Source: RGIG5612 sp017511185
Lineage (GTDB): Bacteria; Bacillota; Clostridia; Lachnospirales; Lachnospiraceae
Length of the DNA stretch: 64,000 bases
Reading direction: 5' to 3'
NCBI GenBank assembly: GCA_017511185.1
Contig: JAFWLF010000085.1
Span: 62,001-126,000, forward strand
The translations under genes were made by a program, and so were the position numbers. The notes under the pieces are model-generated. The model was not told the DNA's origin. It ran no database searches and saw only the letters and a list, made by a program, of their open reading frames with translations. This document shows positions 50,248-58,231 of the stretch, one piece after another (the stretch's first letter is position 1; every line of letters starts with the position of its first letter).

Positions 50248-51410
50248 CACAGAAATCATTTGTCGTAATGGCAAAGCCGGTCGGGTCGCGCTGCAACATG
50301 CATTGCGATTACTGTTACTATCTGGAAAAAGGGCAGTACTCCGAGCATGAGCGCCAGACCCGCATGAGCTATGACTTATTGGAAAAATTGATCAAAGAGA
50401 CGATCGGCACTGCCGAAGGGCCGGTCGTTTCTTTCGTTTGGCATGGCGGAGAGCCGACGATCGCCGGACTGGATTTTTATAAAAAAGTCGTGGAGCTGGA
50501 ACGGAAATATCTGCCTTCAGGCTGGCAGGTGTGGAACAATCTGCAGACGAACGGCTTTATGATGAACGATCTGTGGTGCAGGTTCCTGAAAGAAAACCAG
50601 TTTGATGTAGGCGTGAGCTTTGACGGTTCCGCCAAAGTGCACGATCAGAACAGGCACGATCTGAAAGGCGGTGCTACGCAGGCCAGGATTCTCCGGTCTA
50701 TCCAGAGGCTGCGTTCGTTTGGTATTGAGCCGGACATCCTTTGTACGGTCAATTCAAAGTCCTGCGAAGATCCATTGGATGTCTACCGCGCGATCAAAGA
50801 GACCGGCTGCGGATGGTGCCAGTTTATTCCGATCGTAGTACGGCAGCCAGATGGAACCTTCAGTAAAGAATCTGTTACCCCGGAAGGTTATGGAAGGTTT
50901 CTGATCACCATTTTTGATGAGTGGGTGCGAAACGATCTGGGGAAAATCGATGTGCAGCTCTTTGCGGAAACAGCGCGCATCATGGCAGGGGGAGAGGCAA
51001 GCCTTTGCTGGATGGCCAAGACCTGCGGTCGTGCATTGATTGCAGAAGAGGATGGAGCCATCTATTCCTGCGATCACTTTGTGGATGATGATCATCGCCT
51101 GGGGATGCTGCAGCAGAAGGACCTGGGCGAGATGGCAAATAGTGATTTCCAGATTGCATTTGGAGAATCCAAATGCACCACTCTGACAAAGGAATGCCAA
51201 AGCTGCCCGTTCTTGAAATTCTGCAACGGAGGCTGCCTGAAGGACCGCTTTGGAAAAAGCAATACGGGTGAAGAAGGACAGTACTATCTCTGCGCAGGCT
51301 TAAAGGCATTCTTTGCACATGCCCTGCCGGTCCTGGAGCAGGTGATGACAATGAGCCGGGAAAGTAAGACGCAGGCGGAGATCATGACATCCTTGCATAA
51401 ATTGGGGTGA
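50244..51410 (+). CDS. Anaerobic sulfatase-maturase-like radical SAM/SPASM protein
   Basis: The 388-residue protein matches anaerobic sulfatase-maturating enzymes: the radical SAM cluster CNMHCDYCYY near residue 17, WHGGEPTIAGL near residue 68, and C-terminal SPASM cysteines in CGRALIAEEDGAIYSCDHFV, CQSCPFLKFCNGGC and YYLCAG. Known members convert a Cys or Ser in a CxPxR motif to formylglycine. No sulfatase or CxPxR protein is seen nearby. Coupling to the hydrolase raises the question whether that protein is the substrate. A peptide-modifying enzyme with another target is equally possible. Confidence 0.88.
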   Translation: MTQKSFVVMAKPVGSRCNMHCDYCYYLEKGQYSEHERQTRMSYDLLEKLIKETIGTAEGPVVSFVWHGGEPTIAGLDFYKKVVELERKYLPSGWQVWNNLQTNGFMMNDLWCRFLKENQFDVGVSFDGSAKVHDQNRHDLKGGATQARILRSIQRLRSFGIEPDILCTVNSKSCEDPLDVYRAIKETGCGWCQFIPIVVRQPDGTFSKESVTPEGYGRFLITIFDEWVRNDLGKIDVQLFAETARIMAGGEASLCWMAKTCGRALIAEEDGAIYSCDHFVDDDHRLGMLQQKDLGEMANSDFQIAFGESKCTTLTKECQSCPFLKFCNGGCLKDRFGKSNTGEEGQYYLCAGLKAFFAHALPVLEQVMTMSRESKTQAEIMTSLHKLG

Positions 51411-51414
51411 GAAC

Positions 51415-51882
51415 ATGAAAAAAACACAGATCATTTTTATGATAGTAATAGGAGTGATGCTTATGCTTGGAACAGCAGGATGCGGAAAAGAAAAACATCG
51501 CCTGACGTTTGACAGCGATGGGTTTTCATCCAAAAAGACAGAGTATGCGGCAGGCGAGAAGGTTACCGTGATCTTTGACTGGCGGTACATCGGCACGGAT
51601 ACAGATTATCGTTTCTATAGTGATGATGTAACGTTTCAACAGGATTTTGAACCGCAAAAAGGTTATATATTCACCTTTACGATGCCGGATCATGATGTGG
51701 CGTTTACGCATACCGCTGAGAACACGATGACGGCGCTGCCGGGCTCCTATCAACCGGACAATAGTTTCTTAGGAAGCGGCAGCCAGGAACCGCCGGAAGG
51801 GACCTGGGTCTGTCCGGAGTGTGGAAACTGGAACACCGGGAAGTTCTGCAGCGAATGCGGGCATAAGCAGCCGGAAGAATAA
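51415..51882 (+). CDS. Lipoprotein with a C-terminal zinc ribbon
   Basis: The 155-residue precursor has a lipoprotein signal ending LGTAGC (Cys near residue 23). A roughly 70-residue strand-rich domain and a linker follow. The tail is a zinc ribbon, CPECGNWNTGKFCSECGHK. A zinc ribbon on an exported lipoprotein is unusual, because these modules are mostly cytoplasmic. It starts four bases behind the radical SAM gene with GGGGTGAGAAC. Whether the signal is cleaved cannot be seen. Confidence 0.78.
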   Translation: MKKTQIIFMIVIGVMLMLGTAGCGKEKHRLTFDSDGFSSKKTEYAAGEKVTVIFDWRYIGTDTDYRFYSDDVTFQQDFEPQKGYIFTFTMPDHDVAFTHTAENTMTALPGSYQPDNSFLGSGSQEPPEGTWVCPECGNWNTGKFCSECGHKQPEE

Positions 51883-51970
51883 AGTATCATATCTGCAGGA
51901 AAAGTCAGATGGAGAGAATACGAAAGTGCCTTCACGTATAAGGCAGGGTTTTAGAAAAGGAGCGTATAGT

Positions 51971-52285
51971 ATGGGTAAAGAAGAATGGAAAAACACAGGC
52001 AAAGAGCTGGGCGGTGCGTTTACAGGTTTAGCTAAGTCTTTGATCCGTTCTGCGAAAACGGGTATTGATAAAGTAGAAGATTGGGCAGAAGAAGATACAA
52101 ACCAGCAGCCGCAGCAGGAAGAAGAAAGCAATGTGTTCAATGACGGCACATGGAGAGAGACCGGTAAGAACCTGGGCAAGGCATTTATGGGCCTTGGCAA
52201 GACGATCGTAGGAACCGGCGAAGAAGCTTTGGAAAAAGCAGAAGAGTGGGCCGAGAATGACGATGACAACAAGCCGGAAGAATAG
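51971..52285 (+). CDS. Small protein made of two tandem 40-residue repeats
   Basis: The 104-residue protein starts at 51971 behind AAAAGGAGCG; an open frame extends upstream without a ribosome site. Two similar units are visible: EEWKNTGKELGGAFTGLAKS through KVEDWAEED, and GTWRETGKNLGKAFMGLGKT through KAEEWAEND, joined by a Gln/Glu linker. Each looks like an amphipathic helix pair with a glycine-rich middle. Single-unit relatives are common in Clostridia, in my recollection, and their role is unknown. The first hairpin of array 2 starts 31 bases behind the stop. Confidence 0.72.
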   Translation: MGKEEWKNTGKELGGAFTGLAKSLIRSAKTGIDKVEDWAEEDTNQQPQQEEESNVFNDGTWRETGKNLGKAFMGLGKTIVGTGEEALEKAEEWAENDDDNKPEE

Positions 52286-52315
52286 TTGATAGTATTATTG
52301 TTTAGACGTTTTTGT

Positions 52316-52715
52316 GGTCTGATTTGCGATAATCGCGAATCAGACCATTCATGTTTTATGAATAGTGGGTCCATAGAGGGTAAAATGCTTTGTGGACCAT
52401 AGGTATTTTTCGCGGGAATTGGTCCAAGAGGAGAAAATGGATTCATGGACCATAAGGAGAACTGGAAGAATTTGGTCCACTGAGAGAAAAACATGTTATG
52501 GACCCAATAGAATGAGCAGAGAAATTGGTCCATTGAACAAAATAAACATTTTGGACCATAAAACAGAAACAAATAATTGGGTCCGTAGCGAAGAACTTGC
52601 GTCTTGGACCATATAAAGGAAAACAATCAATTGGTCCATGGGGAGAAAAGTGCTTTGTGGACCATACATCATAAAAAATACATTGGGTCCACGGGGAAAA
52701 AACATCACCTGGACC
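52316..52715. repeat. Array 2: eight inverted hexamer units GGTCCA-N19-TGGACC, period 53
   Basis: Seven units start at 52368, 52421, 52474, 52527, 52580, 52633 and 52686, exactly 53 bases apart. TGGACC begins 25 bases after the start of GGTCCA (24 in the last). One left hexamer is GGTCCG. A related leading unit, GGTCTG (52316) with CAGACC (52341), has the same 25-base offset and a 52-base step to the next. Its hexamer change is compensatory and its loop also pairs. Loops are purine-rich and linkers begin ATA and end AATT or ATTG. The array fills the gap between the convergent genes ending at 52285 and 52815, together with a terminator. Confidence 0.95.
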
Positions 52716-52716
52716 C

Positions 52717-52750
52717 AAAAAGGCTGCCGCAGAAATGCGGCAGCCTTTTT
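52717..52750. terminator. Strong terminator at the right end of array 2
   Basis: AAAAAGGCTGCCGCA-GAAA-TGCGGCAGCCTTTTT is a perfect 15-bp stem including flanking A and T tracts. It terminates transcription entering from array 2 and from the minus-strand TIR gene. The bases 52751-52814 hold nothing else. Confidence 0.88.
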
Positions 52751-52814
52751 ATCTGATTGATAGAAAAATATCTAAAAGTTTGAATTGATGCTACTCTTTA
52801 AAACAAATTCGGCA

Positions 52815-54392
52815 TTACGGCTTAAATTTGTTATTACCCTCCAGATCTACAATGTAATAAGTATTGTCATCATCACATTTGTAGTAGATCAGATTGCCTG
52901 CTACGCAGACGTTCTTGACTGGTTCTTCCACCAATGTGCGGGAGCCCAGACCGTTGGTCTGCACATAATTGAGATACGTGCTCTTGACGCCGGAGTAGGA
53001 ATAAATACCGTCTTCTCTCACATTGATGTAGTAGAGATAGTCACTGGCAAGTTCATCTAATTCGCCGGTCGTCAGATCGTAAGTGGAAAACCAGTTGGTG
53101 ACCAGGTCATTGAAATACAACAGATTACCTGCAATGGTCATGCCCTCTATCTGATGATCGACCAGGCAGACCAGATCGGAGCCGTCCATATTGGCCCGGT
53201 ACAGTTTCCCGCCATCTTCCTGATTAGCATAATAAATATATGTGCCGTCCGTGACCCAGGAGTATGTCTTTTCCAGAGAGTTCTCAAAACGCACATCTTT
53301 TCCCTGCAGATTCATGGAATACAGATGAAGATGATCCAGACCATCCTGATAATAGATCCGGTCATTCACAATCCGAACATCCTCCGTTGCCCCGGTGTGA
53401 AGGATGGCCATATTCTGGCCGTTGGTGTCAACCTTCTTGATGCAAGGCTCAACACCGCTGGAACGGTAATACACAAACCCGTCATATACACTGATCTCGG
53501 CTGCAGGATCATCCGTGAGCTGTGTCACATCACTTCCGTCTTTGCGCATTTTGAACAGACAAAAGCCTTCGTTGCTGCGGTAATAGTACCACTCCCCATC
53601 AAAAGCAATGAATCCGCCGCTTGAAAGATTGCCCTGCGAATTACCCTGCGTATAGGTCTCAGTCATGTCCATGCTGACGTTATCGGAAATGACAGGGAGC
53701 TGTTGCACAGTTGTATCATCGGCCGTTGTATCGTCCGTTGCTGTATCATCGGCGATGACAGCAGCATCACCGGTTCCGCCCGGAGCAGGAGCATTTCCGC
53801 CTTTCTTTGTCAGCATCGGAATCAGTACGATGGCAAGAACCGCGATCACTACCACAGCTGCAGCAATACCGATCCACAGACCAAGTTGTTTTTTCTTTCC
53901 GCCCTGTGACTGCGCTGCCTCGCTGGCTTTCTGCTGATAGACCTCGGTCTGCGCCTCGTTCATGGCTGTCGCAGGTTTGCCTGCACCAGCATTCGCCACA
54001 ATTGCTTTGCATAAAACACCTAACTGTGCAATTGCTTCTTCCCGTTTTGTATTCATCGCATCCAGCCAGTGCACGGTGGAGAGATAATACTTCATACCGG
54101 CGATTGGTTCTTCATCCGTCAGACGGAATGGAACGATCGTGACGCCGGAGCTGACTGCATTGCTGACTTCCCGCAGGACCTGCGGGGAAACATTAGAATC
54201 ACGGGTGAAGATCAGAACCATAACCTTGGTGGCGCCGATCGCCTGAATAATGGAATCTGCCCAGTTTGCGCCAGGCACGATATCCCGCGGTGCATACCAG
54301 CATCGCAGCCCTTCGCTTTCCATATGTGCACAGATGGCGTCTGCTACGGGTTTATCCACATGGGAATAGCTGATAAAAATATCATGAGCCAT
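52815..54392 (-). CDS. TIR-domain membrane protein with an extracellular propeller-like domain
   Basis: The 525-residue protein begins with a TIR domain (DIFISYSHVDKPVADAI, then CWYAPRDIVPGANWADSI; a candidate catalytic Glu at residue 75 in LREVSNAV). A linker, one membrane segment (LWIGIAAAVVVIAVLAIVLI, about residues 172-191) and a Thr/Asp-rich stalk follow. The remaining 280 residues repeat a strand pattern such as GFVYYRSSG, DRIYYQDGL and TYIYYANQE, like the DUF5050 six-bladed propeller. TIR would be inside and the propeller outside, a receptor-like layout. It follows the small lipoprotein gene by 15 bases. Confidence 0.88.
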   Translation of the reverse strand: MAHDIFISYSHVDKPVADAICAHMESEGLRCWYAPRDIVPGANWADSIIQAIGATKVMVLIFTRDSNVSPQVLREVSNAVSSGVTIVPFRLTDEEPIAGMKYYLSTVHWLDAMNTKREEAIAQLGVLCKAIVANAGAGKPATAMNEAQTEVYQQKASEAAQSQGGKKKQLGLWIGIAAAVVVIAVLAIVLIPMLTKKGGNAPAPGGTGDAAVIADDTATDDTTADDTTVQQLPVISDNVSMDMTETYTQGNSQGNLSSGGFIAFDGEWYYYRSNEGFCLFKMRKDGSDVTQLTDDPAAEISVYDGFVYYRSSGVEPCIKKVDTNGQNMAILHTGATEDVRIVNDRIYYQDGLDHLHLYSMNLQGKDVRFENSLEKTYSWVTDGTYIYYANQEDGGKLYRANMDGSDLVCLVDHQIEGMTIAGNLLYFNDLVTNWFSTYDLTTGELDELASDYLYYINVREDGIYSYSGVKSTYLNYVQTNGLGSRTLVEEPVKNVCVAGNLIYYKCDDDNTYYIVDLEGNNKFKP

Positions 54393-54407
54393 AACTTATC
54401 TCCTGTA

Positions 54408-54956
54408 TCAGTCGACCAGCTTCTCCTGGTTCATATCGTAATGGAATGTATAATGTTGGCCATTCCAGTCAAAGTTTACTTCAATGATGCCCTCGGACAT
54501 ACTTGCCTGAATATTTTCTGCACCGCCGGAGTAACCCTCGATGGAATCCATCGCCGTATTGATAGCTTTCTCAAATGGGTCTGGTGAGTTGGCTGGAACT
54601 TCTACGGCTTCAGGCGGAACATTTTTGCTGACGATCGCGCCTGTCGTGCCGTTCAGCACATAACTGCAGTCGATGTTGTTCAGTTTGAAAGAAATCTCAA
54701 TGTTGCCGTCTGCATCCATGGCATGAACCATGATGTCATCTGCATATGCGAGAGAAAGATTCAGATCATCAAAAACCTTTTCTACCAGAACACTGCTGTC
54801 CAAAGGCTCTTTTGCCTGTTCCTCAGTTTGCTTTTCCGTCGGCTGTACAGCTTCTTTTGTCTGCGGCTGTGTTTCCGGCTCTTTCTTTCCGCCGCATGCG
54901 CACAGCAGGGATACTGCCAAAACGAAGATACAAAGAAGAGAAATTGTCTTTTTCAT
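54408..54956 (-). CDS. Lipoprotein with two PepSY-like segments
   Basis: The 182-residue precursor has a lipoprotein signal ending LLCAC and a Lys/Glu/Gln/Thr linker. The folded part has two similar halves typical of PepSY-like domains: LAYADDIMVHAMDADGNIEI through GTTGAIVSK, and a second ending GIIEVNFDWNGQHYTFHYD. PepSY domains are thought to bind or inhibit proteases or other proteins outside the cell. The start is at 54956; an upstream open frame lacks a signal sequence. It shares an operon with the TIR protein, whose outside domain may be its partner. An inverted repeat GTAAG-AG-CTTAC lies upstream at 54989-55000. Confidence 0.75.
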   Translation of the reverse strand: MKKTISLLCIFVLAVSLLCACGGKKEPETQPQTKEAVQPTEKQTEEQAKEPLDSSVLVEKVFDDLNLSLAYADDIMVHAMDADGNIEISFKLNNIDCSYVLNGTTGAIVSKNVPPEAVEVPANSPDPFEKAINTAMDSIEGYSGGAENIQASMSEGIIEVNFDWNGQHYTFHYDMNQEKLVD

Positions 54957-55123
54957 ATCAATACTCCTTTCCATGTTGTATATATTGCGTAAGAGCTTAC
55001 ATAGTAAGTTAAGTTTAGTATAGCAGAAATGCTGAAAAAACAGCAAATACTTGTTTGTTTTTTAAAAATAGTGTAGTATTAATCAATTGCTTTTTAAATT
55101 AGAAAGATCGAAAGGATCTACCT

Positions 55124-55696
55124 ATGAACATTATGGAAATACGCTGGCATGGAAGAGGCGGACAGGGTGCAAAAACAGCAAGCCTGCTTCTGGCAGATGC
55201 GGCGTTTATGGCGGGAAAATTTGTGCAGTCATTTCCGGAGTATGGTCCGGAACGGAGCGGTGCGCCTATTACGGCGTACAACCGTATTTCCGATGAGCGC
55301 TGCTCCATCCACTCCAATATTTATGAGCCTGACTATGTAGTAGTGGTGGATGAAACATTACTGGAAAGCGTGGATGTGACAGCAGGCCTCAAAGAAGAGG
55401 GCGGTATTGTGATCAACTCCGCAAAGAGTGCTGCAGAACTGCGTCCGCTGCTGCATGGATATCAGGGAAAGGTTTATACGGTGGATGCAGGGACGATCTC
55501 CCGCAAACATCTGGGTGACTATTTTCCAAATACGCCAATGCTGGCAGCCATCGTGGCGATCAGCGGATGTGTGGAACAGCAGGCATTTATGAAAGATATG
55601 GAAGAAGCCTATACCCATAAATTTGCCAACAAACCGCAGGTCATTAAAGGAAATCTGGATTGCCTTGCTGAAGCAATGCAGTCAGTCAGGGAATAG
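55124..55696 (+). CDS. porG: 2-oxoacid:ferredoxin oxidoreductase gamma subunit
   Basis: The 190-residue protein has the gamma-domain fold: WHGRGGQGAKTASLLLADAA near residue 7, FPEYGPERSGAPI near residue 41 and PNTPMLAAIVA near residue 140. In the four-subunit enzymes (pyruvate or 2-ketoisovalerate type) it contributes to CoA binding. The order gamma-delta-alpha-beta is characteristic of the POR/VOR family with separate subunits. The genes of the operon overlap or nearly so. The substrate could be pyruvate or a branched or aromatic 2-oxoacid. Confidence 0.92.
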   Translation: MNIMEIRWHGRGGQGAKTASLLLADAAFMAGKFVQSFPEYGPERSGAPITAYNRISDERCSIHSNIYEPDYVVVVDETLLESVDVTAGLKEEGGIVINSAKSAAELRPLLHGYQGKVYTVDAGTISRKHLGDYFPNTPMLAAIVAISGCVEQQAFMKDMEEAYTHKFANKPQVIKGNLDCLAEAMQSVRE

Positions 55697-55708
55697 AGAA
55701 GGGTAAGA

Positions 55709-56011
55709 ATGAACAAAAAAGCAAATGAGATCACAGAGCAGTCCACGTGGCAGGAATTGACCGTAGGCTGCGAGATATATGAACCGGGAACATCCCGCCT
55801 CACCCTGACCGGTGAGTGGCGGTCCAAGATCCCGGTATGGGATCCGGAAAAATGCCGGCATTGCATGATGTGCACACCGTTCTGTCCGGACTCCTCCATT
55901 CCGGTCACTGCTGGAAAACGGAGTGACTTCGATTACGATCACTGCAAGGGATGCGGTATCTGTTATACCGTCTGCCCATTCGGCGCGATCGAGTGGAAGG
56001 AGGTGCACTGA
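55709..56011 (+). CDS. porD: 2-oxoacid:ferredoxin oxidoreductase delta (two-cluster ferredoxin) subunit
   Basis: The 100-residue protein has two ferredoxin motifs: CRHCMMCTPFCPDS near residue 50 and CKGCGICYTVCPFGAIEW near residue 80. It relays electrons from the thiamine site to soluble ferredoxin. The stop shares one base with the alpha-subunit ATG. Confidence 0.93.
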   Translation: MNKKANEITEQSTWQELTVGCEIYEPGTSRLTLTGEWRSKIPVWDPEKCRHCMMCTPFCPDSSIPVTAGKRSDFDYDHCKGCGICYTVCPFGAIEWKEVH

Positions 56012-57210
56012 TGAGCATTCGTGACAGAATGAGCGGTAACGAGGCAATCGCTACGGCTATGCGTCAGATCAATCCGGATGTTTTTGCAATGTTCCCGATT
56101 ACCCCGTCCACGGAGATCCCGCAGTATTTTGCGCAGTATGTGGCAGATGGAAAAGTGGACACGGAATTCATCTGTGTGGAGAGCGAACATTCCTCCATGT
56201 CAGCTTGCATTGGTGCAGAAGCAGCGGGTGCGCGGGCAGTCACTGCTACATCATCGGCTGGGCTTTCCTTTATGAATGAGATGCTGTTTGTGGCAGCATC
56301 TGCAAGACTGCCGATCGTACTGGCTGTTGCAAACCGTGCCTTGACCGGACCGATCAACATCAACCACGATTATTCGGATTCCATGGCAGAACGTGATTCC
56401 GGTTTCATCCAGATCTACTCTGAGAACAATCAGGAAGCTTACGATAATTATCTGCAGGCTCATCGCATCGCAGAGACCGCAGATGTGCGTCTTCCGGTCA
56501 TGATCTGTGAGGATGGATTTATCACCTCGCATGCACTGGAAAATATCGAGTTAGAATCCGATGAAGATGTAAAAGCTTTTGTTGGTGAATATCATCCGGA
56601 AGAGTATCTGCTTAAGGCAGAGAATCCGCTGGCAGTGGGACCTTACGGTGTTTCCAATTACTACATGGAAGCACGTGTGGCGCAGGCTGAGGCTATGAAA
56701 AATGCTAAGCGTGCGATCCTGGATGTGGCAGCAGATTTTGAAAAGACATTCAGAAGAAAATACGGTTTCTTTGAAGAATACAGAATGGATGATGCCGAGA
56801 TGGCTATCGTGATCATGGGTTCTTCCGCAGGTACTGCAAAAGCAGCAGTTGATGAACTGCGCGCAGCTGGTAAAAAAGTTGGACTCATCAAGGTCCGTGT
56901 GTTCCGTCCATTCCCTGGTGAAGAGCTGGCAGAAGCATTAAAGAATGTGAAAGCGGTTGCAGTGATGGACAAGAGCGAAGGCTTTTCTGCAAACGGCGGT
57001 CCGTTATTTGCAGAGACGGCAAGCGCCTGCATCAATATGGAGCAGCGGCCGAAAATGATCGACATTGTTTTTGGCCTTGGCGGCAGAGACTTTACCGTGG
57101 ATCACACACGCCGTGTCTTTGCACATTTGGAAAAGATTATTGAGACCGGAGAGATCGGTCCGACATATATTCATTTAGGTCAGCGTGATGACAGAAAGGA
57201 GGTGCTGTAA
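56011..57210 (+). CDS. porA: 2-oxoacid:ferredoxin oxidoreductase alpha subunit
   Basis: The 399-residue subunit starts MSIRDRMSGNEAIATAMRQI. It shows FPITPSTEIPQYFA near residue 27, CVESEHSSMSACIGAEAAGARA near residue 55 and TSSAGLSFMNEML near residue 79, all typical. An earlier in-frame start lies inside porD and is not used: 56011 overlaps the porD stop by one base in the usual coupled form. RVFRPFPGEELAEAL near residue 300 marks the domain that contacts the thiamine site. Confidence 0.94.
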   Translation: MSIRDRMSGNEAIATAMRQINPDVFAMFPITPSTEIPQYFAQYVADGKVDTEFICVESEHSSMSACIGAEAAGARAVTATSSAGLSFMNEMLFVAASARLPIVLAVANRALTGPININHDYSDSMAERDSGFIQIYSENNQEAYDNYLQAHRIAETADVRLPVMICEDGFITSHALENIELESDEDVKAFVGEYHPEEYLLKAENPLAVGPYGVSNYYMEARVAQAEAMKNAKRAILDVAADFEKTFRRKYGFFEEYRMDDAEMAIVIMGSSAGTAKAAVDELRAAGKKVGLIKVRVFRPFPGEELAEALKNVKAVAVMDKSEGFSANGGPLFAETASACINMEQRPKMIDIVFGLGGRDFTVDHTRRVFAHLEKIIETGEIGPTYIHLGQRDDRKEVL

Positions 57211-58139
57211 TGGCTTACAATCTGAAAGAAGAAATGAGCAAAAAAGAACGGTTTGAAGCCGGGCACCGTCTTTGTGCCGGATGCGGCGCCGGTATTGTCT
57301 GCCGTGCGATGATGCGTGCGGTCGATCCGGAAGATCAGGCAGTCATCTGCAACGCGACCTCCTGCCTGGAAGTATCATCCTTCCAGTATCCGTATACTGC
57401 ATGGCATGACTCCTACATCCACTCCGCATTTGAAAATGCAGCTGCAACAGCAGCCGGCGTTGAGAGCGCATACGTGGCGTTAAAGAGAAGAGGAAAGATC
57501 GATAAGAACTGCAAGATCATCGCTATAGGCGGTGACGGCGGAACCTATGACATCGGCTTCCAGTCTCTGTCCGGCGCAATGGAACGCGGCCATGACTTTA
57601 CTTATTTCTGTTACGATAACGAAGCATACATGAATACTGGTACGCAGCGTTCTTCTGCAACACCGCGGTTCGCATCGGCAACTACGACGCCGTCCGGCAT
57701 TGAGTCTGTAGGCAAGAAGCAGAATCAGAAAGACCTGACACAGATCATGGTGGCTCATGGCAGTCCGTATGTGGCACAGACAACGATGATCGGCACCTTC
57801 CAGGATTTCCATGAGAAGGCACACAAGGCGATCTACACAGAGGGACCGACTTTTGTTAACGTGCTGACGCCTTGTCCGCGTGGCTGGCAGTATCCGCCGG
57901 AGATCCTTCCGCAGATCTGCAAGACTGCAGTGGATACCTGCATCTGGCCGCTGTATGAAGTAGAAGAGGGCGAGTACCATCTGACGTACAAGCCAAAGAA
58001 CAAACTTCCGGTGGAAGAGTTTATGAAGCTGCAGGGCAGATTTAAACACTGCTTTGCTCCTGGCAATGAATGGACCATCGAAGAGGCCCAGAAATATGTA
58101 GACCGTAAATGGGAAGAACTTCTGGAAAAATGTAATTAA
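57210..58139 (+). CDS. porB: 2-oxoacid:ferredoxin oxidoreductase beta (thiamine-binding) subunit
   Basis: The 309-residue subunit has the CAGCGAG-like cysteine motif HRLCAGCGAGIVCR near residue 20 and the thiamine diphosphate motif IGGDGGTYDIGFQSLSGAMERG near residue 108, followed by CYDNEAYMNTGTQRS. PPEILPQICKTAVDT lies near the C-terminus. It overlaps porA by one base and ends just before a strong terminator. The operon is complete, so the enzyme can link oxidation of a 2-oxoacid to reduced ferredoxin for the many electron-transfer proteins of this region. Confidence 0.94.
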   Translation: MAYNLKEEMSKKERFEAGHRLCAGCGAGIVCRAMMRAVDPEDQAVICNATSCLEVSSFQYPYTAWHDSYIHSAFENAAATAAGVESAYVALKRRGKIDKNCKIIAIGGDGGTYDIGFQSLSGAMERGHDFTYFCYDNEAYMNTGTQRSSATPRFASATTTPSGIESVGKKQNQKDLTQIMVAHGSPYVAQTTMIGTFQDFHEKAHKAIYTEGPTFVNVLTPCPRGWQYPPEILPQICKTAVDTCIWPLYEVEEGEYHLTYKPKNKLPVEEFMKLQGRFKHCFAPGNEWTIEEAQKYVDRKWEELLEKCN

Positions 58140-58143
58140 AAAG

Positions 58144-58169
58144 ATTCCCGCCAATCGGCGGGGATTTTT
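58144..58169. terminator. Terminator of the 2-oxoacid oxidoreductase operon
   Basis: ATTCCCGCC (58144-58152) pairs with GGCGGGGAT (58157-58165) with one G-T pair around AATC, followed by TTTT. Confidence 0.8.
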
Positions 58170-58231
58170 GATCTGTCTAAATTCTTGCTGAACTTTTACC
58201 GGCTTCTTCAGCTGCACGTTCCACTTTACAG

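Noticed and set aside
51769..52626. Minus-strand frame of 285 codons across array 2
   Set aside because: It reads through the repeat array, whose 53-base step is not a multiple of three, and overlaps two plus-strand genes. It is open by chance.
54989..55000. GTAAG-AG-CTTAC palindrome as a firm operator
   Set aside because: It is short and AT-rich and lacks a linked regulator, so I mention it only within the neighbouring gene.
55951..56010. Upstream in-frame start for the oxidoreductase alpha subunit
   Set aside because: It would overlap the delta subunit by 60 bases; the ATG at 56011 overlaps its stop by one base and begins at the conserved N-terminus.
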